A DNA stretch of 64,000 nt from Mucilaginibacter conchicola (GTDB lineage Bacteria > Bacteroidota > Bacteroidia > Sphingobacteriales > Sphingobacteriaceae): assembly GCF_003432115.1 (NCBI RefSeq), contig NZ_QWDC01000002.1, positions 930,001 through 994,000 of the forward strand, read 5' to 3'. How positions within the stretch are numbered: position 1 is the stretch's first letter; every line of letters begins with the position of its first letter. The position numbers were made by a program, and so were the translations under genes. Below, in pieces: positions 59,001 through 64,000 of this stretch. The notes under the pieces were generated by a model. It saw only the letters and a program-made list of their open reading frames with translations. It was not told the DNA's origin and ran no database searches.

Positions 59001-59407
59001 TTAATGCTGGCTTCCAATAACTCGCGATGCTCGGGCTGTTCAACCGCCTGGCGTTTAAGCTGCAGGGTGTTAAGCAATTTATCGTTAACATCAGAAAAAT
59101 GTTTACCGATAATCTCCGCGGCCTCGTCATGGTTAAGCGTTTTACCCAAACGCAGCATAGCCAGCATGGGTGGCACCACCAACCAAACCAATAAAGCCAG
59201 GTTAAGCAGGATAAACAGGTAAAAAAGAATGGTACGCGGAACGGTATTAAAATTGCCGAAATATTCAGACAGCGTGATAACGATATACCCCGTAAACAAG
59301 CCCGACGCCAAAAACAACAACCCGCGCAGCAGATTATTGTAATGGTATTTGCGTATAAAAACGTTGATCTTCTCCAGGAGCAGATCGTAATTTTCAGCAG
59401 GGGTCAT
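56093..59407 (-). CDS. DUF4175 domain protein, large membrane protein with coiled coils
   Basis: A protein of 1104 aa. Two transmembrane helices near the N-terminus (about 30-48 and 62-82) and a third (about 152-170) precede a large external region of beta domains (about 185-490) and a long helical Gln/Lys/Asn-rich coiled coil (about 500-1104, with QQQ-rich runs). DUF4175 family members are common in Bacteroidetes and have no known function; the architecture suggests an envelope scaffold. It leads the operon that ends in ybeY. Confidence 0.88.
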   Translation of the reverse strand: MTPAENYDLLLEKINVFIRKYHYNNLLRGLLFLASGLFTGYIVITLSEYFGNFNTVPRTILFYLFILLNLALLVWLVVPPMLAMLRLGKTLNHDEAAEIIGKHFSDVNDKLLNTLQLKRQAVEQPEHRELLEASINQRIETLRPVSFPSAVNIRENNKYLKWVIPPAAVICVIAFAAPSVLTDSTNRLIHHNKYFAPKAPFQFEVLNRSLSAVQGQDLKLDIKLSGDKLPNDVYVETGNTTFKLDKESISRFHYTFNNLQKSVTFRLSGNGFSSIPYEIKVGLKPVLLHFDAEITYPAYLHKQKETISNAGDITIPAGTVVNWKFFTQNASGLAFNIGGKKTELQEQADNTFTHSERIIKPSTYSLTPINASVNTLDSAGYKINVVADEAPSIQVEEKPDSVSIKAFYFNGQVADDHGFSSLNFCYRVGDKANALKRIPVKASLNATEAGFFYFWNIKDLRVKAGEPVTYFFEVADNDGVSGPKTARTPERTLNMPDAAAMAEQLNAGTQAVKQKMQSAVKLAGQIEKSAQKLNENFLEKNNLSFDEKKQVEELLQKKKDLDGLVKEIQADNKKNLYNRQENQQQTQELMDMQKQIEDLFKNVLDEKTQQMLENLQKMLQENQKDGTRDELSKMQMDNKSLKKELDRILELYKKLDFEQKVNQTVNQLNQLASEQQKLSEQTKKAGNNAQDLQQQQKLNQQFDDIKKQLNDLQKTNEQTGNKQNFKNPQAEQQEISKDMQQGAENLKNNNRQKASESQQGAAQKMQQMAQKMQEDDAEGQESNNAVDTRQLRELLKSLVNSSFNQEKIMQSLRGISPQDPNYTALAQKQKDVKDNLKTAEDSLYSLSRRIPQIQSSVNKEITGINEHIDKALDDMGERRTAEAGRNQQFAMTSMNNLALMLSEALDQLQKQKSKSGKGKGNQQSLQQLSKMQQQLNKNMQQAREQMQKEGNQPQPGKSGQNGMSEQFAKMARQQQMIRQSLQQLNRENNKDGRNGLGNLDKISKEMEQTENDLVNKKITDDALKRQQQIQTRLLEAEKAEQEREQDQKRESKAGKDLPPGYIKALQNYEAVKAKQTERLRTAPPALNLYYKQKIKHYFDQLNAK

Positions 59408-59496
59408 GTACCGCTCAGTATATTGTTTGCCTAATGAAACGAAAATAAAGTATAAATTAATATCTCTGTGCCATATTCTACTGAAATATTAGTGTT

Positions 59497-59516
59497 ATGT
59501 AATTTAATAATTACAT
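59497..59516. promoter_or_regulatory. Possible operator palindrome before the MFS gene
   Basis: ATGTAATT-TAAT-AATTACAT is an 8-bp inverted repeat with a 4-base centre, 46 bases upstream of the MFS start, in the divergent gap. Size and form fit a TetR- or MarR-type operator, but no such regulator gene is adjacent. Confidence 0.4.
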
Positions 59517-59562
59517 GCTTTAAAAAAACAATTGTGTTCTGCATTTTGTCGTTGATTTAGTA

Positions 59563-60825
59563 ATGGACATCAGTACTTTCAGAGCCTTCCGCAGTCGTAA
59601 CTACCGCCTATATTTTGCCGGCCAATCTATATCCCTAATTGGCACCTGGATGCAGAAAACAGCTGTAAGTTGGGTTATTTATACGCTAACGCATTCAACC
59701 TTTATGTTGGGACTAACGCTGTTTGCCAGCCAGTTCCCATCATTTATGCTTTCGCTTTTTGGCGGAGTAGTATCTGATAGGTATAACCGTTTCCGTGTTT
59801 TACTCTCCACGCAGGTGGCATCTATGATACAGGCTACTTTGCTTGCGGTACTTATACTGTTTAAACATTATGCTGTTTGGGAAATATTAACGCTGAGTGT
59901 CATCCTTGGTGCTATCAACGCTTTTGATGTACCGGCCCGCCAATCCCTGGTTTATGAAATGATAGAGGATAAGCAAGACCTGCCCAATGCGCTGGCCTTA
60001 AATTCATCAATGGTAAACCTCTCGCGGTTGATAGGCCCTGCCATTGCCGGTTTTGTACTGGAGACTTGGGGCGATGGCTTTTGCTTTGTGCTTAATGCCG
60101 TAAGTTTTATTGCTGTGTTAGGATCTTTATTGATGATGCGCCTGCCAAAATATGTGAAGCAGGTACACAATAAGAATGTTTTCGGCGAATTGAAAGAGGG
60201 GCTTTCCTATCTCAAAAGAACACCTTCTATATCCTTCGTGATCATGATGCTCGGGCTGATAAGTCTGCTGGTTTTGCCGTTCAGTACATTGATACCGTAT
60301 TATGCCCGCGAGGTTTTTAAAGGTAATGCCACCACCTTTGGGGTTATTGATAGCGTGATAGGTTTGGGTGCATTTAGCGGTGCCATTTTCCTGGCTTCGT
60401 TAAAGGCAGGGAGCAATTTGAAAAAGATACTCAGCATTAACACGCTGATATTTGGAATAGGGCTGGTGCTTTTCTCTCACGAGAATACGTATTGGCTGGC
60501 TTTGGTTTTTGCCACTATTGCCGGTTTCGGGATGATGTCGCAGATCACCATCAGCAATACATTGATACAAACCAGCGTTGAGCCGGCCATGCGCGGCAGG
60601 GTGATCAGCTTTTATGCTATGGCCTTTTTTGGCCTGCAGCCGGTGGGTGGTTTGTTGGTAGGTTCGGTATCTAAATGGATAGGCGCACCCGATACCATTT
60701 TGTTTGAAGGCATTGCCGCCCTTGGCATAGGCCTGTTGCACATGCGCTATCTGCGTAAAGAGAAATTGAAACAAAAAGATAACGTAATGGCGGTTGAAGA
60801 GCAACATTTGCAAACAGTTAACTAA
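59563..60825 (+). CDS. MFS transporter (MFS_3 / EntS type)
   Basis: An inner-membrane proton-driven exporter of 420 aa with about twelve helices. The start FRAFRSRNYRLYFAGQSISLIGTWMQ and the loop GGVVSDRYNRFRVL mark the transmembrane-secretion-effector branch (MFS_3), with PARQSLVYEMI and RLIGPAIAGFV. Members export siderophores or drugs. The substrate is unknown. MgtC follows 12 bases later and may be co-transcribed. Confidence 0.92.
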   Translation: MDISTFRAFRSRNYRLYFAGQSISLIGTWMQKTAVSWVIYTLTHSTFMLGLTLFASQFPSFMLSLFGGVVSDRYNRFRVLLSTQVASMIQATLLAVLILFKHYAVWEILTLSVILGAINAFDVPARQSLVYEMIEDKQDLPNALALNSSMVNLSRLIGPAIAGFVLETWGDGFCFVLNAVSFIAVLGSLLMMRLPKYVKQVHNKNVFGELKEGLSYLKRTPSISFVIMMLGLISLLVLPFSTLIPYYAREVFKGNATTFGVIDSVIGLGAFSGAIFLASLKAGSNLKKILSINTLIFGIGLVLFSHENTYWLALVFATIAGFGMMSQITISNTLIQTSVEPAMRGRVISFYAMAFFGLQPVGGLLVGSVSKWIGAPDTILFEGIAALGIGLLHMRYLRKEKLKQKDNVMAVEEQHLQTVN

Positions 60826-60837
60826 ATTAGCTAAACG

Positions 60838-61521
60838 ATGATAGCGTTAACCGATATACTGATACGCCTTGGCCTTGCTGCCTTACTGGGCAGCATAGTT
60901 GGCCTGGAGCGCCAGCGACATGATTGGGCTGCCGGCCTGCGTACCCACATGCTGGTTTGTGTTGGCTCGGCACTGGCCATGATCGTATCTATGGATGGCT
61001 TTGGTGATGTTATCAACAAGCCGGGCGTTGGTCTTGATCCTTCGCGCGTGGCCGCGCAGGTGATCAGCGGGATAGGTTTCCTTGGCGCCGGCACCATCTT
61101 GTTCATGAAGAGCGAAATAGTAAAGGGCCTTACCACAGCTGCAGGTTTGTGGACGGTTGCCGCCATTGGTTTAGCCGTTGGCGGTGGTCTTTATATTCCG
61201 GCTGCTGCAACTACACTTATCGTATTTATTATCCTTGCAGCCATAAAACCTATCGAACGCAAAATATTTGACCGTAATAAATATACAGCTATTAACCTGG
61301 AGGCGGGTAAAAGCCAGGTAGATATAAAAACAGTTCAGGAGATATTAGGCAAACACCTCATCGGCATAAAAGAGGTAAGGATCACATCGCCTGATAATGA
61401 TACCGACCGCATTCGTATCGCTATCCAGAAAACATCATCAAAAGACCCGGAATCATTAGCTGTATTGCAGGATCTGCAAAAGCTGAACGGCGTTAACGTA
61501 GTGGAGTTTGTAACGCAATAA
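60838..61521 (+). CDS. MgtC/SapB family protein
   Basis: A membrane protein of 227 aa. Four to five helices cover about 5-130; the MgtC signature LGSIVGLERQRHDWAAGLRTHMLVCVGSAL and GIGFLGAGTILF are present. A C-terminal soluble ACT-like domain follows (about 150-227). MgtC regulates the F1Fo ATPase or magnesium homeostasis in other bacteria; the role here is unknown. It follows the MFS gene closely. Confidence 0.93.
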   Translation: MIALTDILIRLGLAALLGSIVGLERQRHDWAAGLRTHMLVCVGSALAMIVSMDGFGDVINKPGVGLDPSRVAAQVISGIGFLGAGTILFMKSEIVKGLTTAAGLWTVAAIGLAVGGGLYIPAAATTLIVFIILAAIKPIERKIFDRNKYTAINLEAGKSQVDIKTVQEILGKHLIGIKEVRITSPDNDTDRIRIAIQKTSSKDPESLAVLQDLQKLNGVNVVEFVTQ

Positions 61522-61708
61522 CAAACGCCATAGATAACCTAACTGCATAAATTGTAGCCTGAGTGGTAAATGAAATCTTTCTATCTTATAACTGCCGCGG
61601 CTACTATTTTTTATTAAACGCATTCAAAATAAAACAAGTAGGCGATGATGCTTCTAACGCGAATTGATTTTTTGAAGCAGGGTATTATATTTACAGCGTT
61701 ATTTCTCT

Positions 61709-61782
61709 CGGGATGTAGCGTAGCCCGGTATCGCGCCAGCATGGGGTGCTGGAGGTCGTAGGTTCAAATCCTGCCATCCCGA
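61709..61782 (+). tRNA. tRNA-Pro(GGG)
   Basis: Cloverleaf: acceptor CGGGATG/CATCCCG, anticodon stem CCAGC/GCTGG with loop ATGGGGT (anticodon GGG), T loop TTCAAAT. Length is 74 nt without encoded CCA. The surrounding 320-base gap (61522-61841) contains nothing else except a terminator. Confidence 0.95.
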
Positions 61783-61805
61783 CTTGTAATTTATCCATCA
61801 ATGAA

Positions 61806-61840
61806 AAAAGAGGCCCTTTATTAAATAAAGGGCCTCTTTT
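61806..61840. terminator. Terminator between tRNA-Pro and the ricin-type lipoprotein gene
   Basis: A 17-bp stem AAAAGAGGCCCTTTATT with a one-base centre, next to the stop at 61842. It serves both strands. Confidence 0.85.
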
Positions 61841-61841
61841 T

Positions 61842-63566
61842 TTACAGCCCGGCAGCTGAATAAGGTATCCTAACCGCTTTTACCTGGTAGTAATAAGGAT
61901 CGGTTTTGTTGTTAGTACAAGGATTACCGCATGAGCCTATATAGTTTAAGCAATAGGTTACCAGCAATTCGTTATGGCTATTGTTAAACTGTGGGTGTAT
62001 GTTGGTTACATAATGATTGCACAGCACACCGTTTATCTTATCAGATATAGCATACATTTTTTTCCTGGCGGTGAACGGACCAGTTGGGCTGGTAGAGGTT
62101 GAAATGTAAAGGTTATGCGGATCGGCAGGATTTGGGCATCCATAGCCAAAATCCATCTCAACCAGTACATATTTGCCGTTTACGTATGATACGCTGTTAT
62201 TGGCCAATACACTTTTACTGCTGCCACCATTGGTTCCTAATTGAGCGGCGCCATCTGTTGATGGCGAAGATACCCAGGCGCTGCCGTTCCAAAATTGCCA
62301 GGTAAATGGTGTACCGGTTGCAAAGCGTGCCACATACAGGTATTTGCCGCCAAAAGCATCAGAAAGGTTTCCATAAGCATACACATAACCGTCGCTGGGT
62401 TTTACCATACCGGTAGGATAATCGATAGCTGTTTGATCAGACAGTCCCGGCACTGTGTGGCGTACCGCTGTCCCCCAGTCTACGCCACCGGTATTTTCGG
62501 TAAAATCATAAATAACTGTTTTGTTATTAGAGCCACCACCTTCGTGCGCGTACATATAAACGTGGTTGCCTATTTCAACCCCTACGCCCGGCCAGGTATA
62601 CGTGCCCCCATGGTCGGAAGGGTTTGGGCTTGGCAGTATCTCATATTTATAAGTAGAGTTATGGGTAATAAGGTTGGTGGTTTGTGCCGGGTCCCAGCTG
62701 TGGCTGGCCGGTTGGATAAGCGCTGAATTACGTACATCAAAAAACTGGATGGTATTACCGCCATAACAAGGGAATGTACCATCAGTAGCATTCCATGTAC
62801 CAATGTTATCGGTATAAGTATCCTCGCCTATCCACAGCACTTTGCCATTGTTGGCGCCGTAACTAAGTGGTATACTGCTGCCCTGATCAAAAGCTATAGA
62901 CCCGGAGCGACGCCTGAAAAACTGTACCACCTCGTCATCACGATAGGCTTCTGCCGGGATACTGTTAAACGTCCAGTATTGGCTATTGTTATTTATAAGG
63001 GCGGCCTGGCTTATAGGTGCGCCATTATTTGCCGATGAGCCTGCGTTGGTAAGTACCAGCCCATTATTATTTTGTATATAATAATTATTGCTTGTGCCTA
63101 TTTGGTGTAAATACCATACCTGGCTGGGGAAATTGTTAGCATGATCCATAAACAATTGTGTGCCGCTGGTATTATCAGGTGCTTCAAGGTACATGCCGTT
63201 GGCAACGTTGCGTATTTTAAAAGGCGTGGTCCCTGTTATCGAACCCGTGTTTTGCTGTATGAGGTACCATTTCTGGTTTTGTGATGTACCGGGGCCAAAA
63301 TCAAGCCCTGCATATTGCTGTACATTTTTTGGGTTACTTTGGGCAAACATCAATGATGCATCGCCATTTACTTCGAGTACTTTGTTTGATGCAACATTAA
63401 CCAGCATAAAACAACCGTAGGCCGTGGGCGAACTTGCTGCGTTAACTGCTTTAACAGCGCCGGTTGAACCCGTTTTGTTTGCGGCACTATTTTTTACGTC
63501 GTTTTTGTTGCAGGCAAATGCAAGCAACAGGCCCGATAAAAGGCTGAGGGTAAATACTCTTCTCAT
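61842..63566 (-). CDS. Ricin-type lectin lipoprotein with beta-propeller-like C-terminal domain
   Basis: An exported lipoprotein of 574 aa with a lipobox in LLAFAC (Cys19). A Ser/Ala linker leads to a ricin-type beta-trefoil (about 45-200) with three QxW-like repeats (SQNQKWYLIQ, FPSQVWYLHQ, NNSQYWTFNS). The C-terminal domain (about 210-570) has repeated YVNGKYVLVEMDFGY and TGPFTARKKMY segments, like DUF4185/DUF5005-type or glycoside-hydrolase family 43-like five-bladed propellers. Such proteins bind or act on sugars at the cell surface. Two operator-like sites lie in its promoter (63615-63649). No sugar-utilisation partners are adjacent. Confidence 0.75.
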   Translation of the reverse strand: MRRVFTLSLLSGLLLAFACNKNDVKNSAANKTGSTGAVKAVNAASSPTAYGCFMLVNVASNKVLEVNGDASLMFAQSNPKNVQQYAGLDFGPGTSQNQKWYLIQQNTGSITGTTPFKIRNVANGMYLEAPDNTSGTQLFMDHANNFPSQVWYLHQIGTSNNYYIQNNNGLVLTNAGSSANNGAPISQAALINNNSQYWTFNSIPAEAYRDDEVVQFFRRRSGSIAFDQGSSIPLSYGANNGKVLWIGEDTYTDNIGTWNATDGTFPCYGGNTIQFFDVRNSALIQPASHSWDPAQTTNLITHNSTYKYEILPSPNPSDHGGTYTWPGVGVEIGNHVYMYAHEGGGSNNKTVIYDFTENTGGVDWGTAVRHTVPGLSDQTAIDYPTGMVKPSDGYVYAYGNLSDAFGGKYLYVARFATGTPFTWQFWNGSAWVSSPSTDGAAQLGTNGGSSKSVLANNSVSYVNGKYVLVEMDFGYGCPNPADPHNLYISTSTSPTGPFTARKKMYAISDKINGVLCNHYVTNIHPQFNNSHNELLVTYCLNYIGSCGNPCTNNKTDPYYYQVKAVRIPYSAAGL

Positions 63567-63614
63567 ACTGTGTTTATTTTAGGTGTAGTATTGGTTTACC
63601 TAAAGTTAAACACA

Positions 63615-63649
63615 CTAAATCAATTTAGCAAAATATTAAATCGGTTTAG
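63615..63649. promoter_or_regulatory. Tandem operator-like palindromes, 21 bp apart
   Basis: CTAAATCAATTTAG (63615-63628) and TTAAATCGGTTTAG (63636-63649) share the TAAATC...TTTAG pattern and are centred exactly 21 bases apart, two DNA turns. They lie 49-83 bases upstream of the lipoprotein start. The pattern fits LacI-family operators. Confidence 0.55.
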
Positions 63650-63680
63650 TATAATTATTTATTAAATAATATGAAATAAA

Positions 63681-63707
63681 AAAGGCCTTCCCGCAGGGAA
63701 GGCCTTT
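63681..63707. terminator. Terminator after the OmpA-family gene
   Basis: A 12-bp stem AAAGGCCTTCCC with a GCA loop, 21 bases after the OmpA-family stop on the minus strand, A-rich 5' side giving a T run on that strand. Confidence 0.85.
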
Positions 63708-63727
63708 GTATAGGCTGTTTAATCAGG

Positions 63728-64000
63728 TTATTGTTTAGCCGGTTGGTTTTCAGGTGCTTTACCTATCAGGTCCATAAACTGATCAAGTTTTGGTGTAATA
63801 ATGATCTGTGTACGTCTGTTTTGGGCTTTACCGTTTGGCGTGTTATTATCGGCAATTGGGTTGTATTCACCACGGCCACCCGCGGTTAAACGTTTAGGAT
63901 CAACCTGGTAATTAGTTTGTAATGCCATAACAACAGATGATGCCCTTAAAGCACTTAAATCCCAGTTGTTACGGATGTTTTTCTGCGAGATAGGCACATT
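63728..64000 (-). CDS. OmpA family protein, C-terminal part
   Basis: The gene runs off the right edge; only about the last 90 codons are seen. They form the end of an OmpA-like peptidoglycan-binding domain: LSALRASSVVMALQ, YQVDPKRLTAGGRGEYNPIADN and NRRTQIIITPK, where the Arg pair and the preceding Asp-Asn binding loop match the family. The upstream part probably has a coiled or barrel domain. The protein anchors the outer membrane to peptidoglycan or forms a motor stator of the MotB type; this cannot be decided. Confidence 0.85.
   Translation of the reverse strand, partial: NVPISQKNIRNNWDLSALRASSVVMALQTNYQVDPKRLTAGGRGEYNPIADNNTPNGKAQNRRTQIIITPKLDQFMDLIGKAPENQPAKQ

Noticed and set aside
1-64000. 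CRISPR array, prophage, IS element or rRNA operon
   Set aside because: No regularly spaced repeats, no transposase, integrase or phage gene, and no rRNA sequence found in the window.

Overview
The window reads as chromosomal DNA of a Bacteroidetes bacterium. The closest fit is the family Sphingobacteriaceae (Mucilaginibacter or Pedobacter type), which is inference from gene content, not a search. Cues are the gliding lipoprotein GldH, the futalosine-pathway enzyme MqnB, two TonB-dependent receptors with carboxypeptidase-like N-terminal domains, a DUF4175 protein, a PSP1 protein, promoters of the TTG-N19-TAnnTTTG kind instead of Shine-Dalgarno-led starts, tRNAs without encoded CCA, and many palindromic intergenic repeats. 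No phage, IS element, rRNA operon or CRISPR array was seen.

Layout. 0-3.8 kb: secreted proteins, a C-terminal processing protease and an outer-membrane barrel. 3.8-4.5 kb: two tandem class II tRNA-like RNA genes with an identical, unusual anticodon arm. 4.5-8.3 kb: an Lrp regulator, then a DtxR-type metal regulator facing a TonB receptor across a DtxR-like operator. 8.4-13.2 kb: the rimP-nusA-infB operon. 13.3-20 kb: a lipoprotein, an Lrp/EamA divergent pair, an S9 peptidase, a GNAT enzyme and a PafA-like phosphatase. 20.1-24.6 kb: a TPP-riboswitch operon (TonB receptor, PnuC/PnuT-type permease, flavin monooxygenase-like enzyme) whose aptamer carries an inserted palindromic repeat. 24.6-30.8 kb: envelope proteins, two glucosaminidases, an O-methyltransferase and an alpha/beta hydrolase. 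30.8-37.4 kb: ruvX, holB, PSP1, gldH, mqnB, a PTPS/QueD homologue, folE and fabD. 37.4-44.2 kb: a very large sensor kinase and the divergent nadA/nadB pair (NAD synthesis). 44.2-51.8 kb: tRNA-Gly(CCC), gamma-carbonic anhydrase, an Ig-like lipoprotein, mnmG, two parS-like sites, an ABC-F protein and a short-chain dehydrogenase-like protein. 52-54.4 kb: a three-gene Mla/MCE lipid transport operon. 54.6-59.4 kb: glutathione peroxidase and the DUF4175-HATPase-ybeY operon. 59.5-64 kb: an MFS exporter, MgtC, tRNA-Pro(GGG), a ricin-type lipoprotein behind a double operator, and the start of an OmpA-family gene.

The most notable items are the tandem tRNA-like RNAs, the two perfect parS-like palindromes beside mnmG (with an AT-rich, DnaA-box-bearing gap 6 kb away, which together suggest proximity to the replication origin), the repeat inside the TPP riboswitch, the monooxygenase-like gene translationally coupled to the thiamin permease, and a repeat that became in-frame coding sequence in mqnB.
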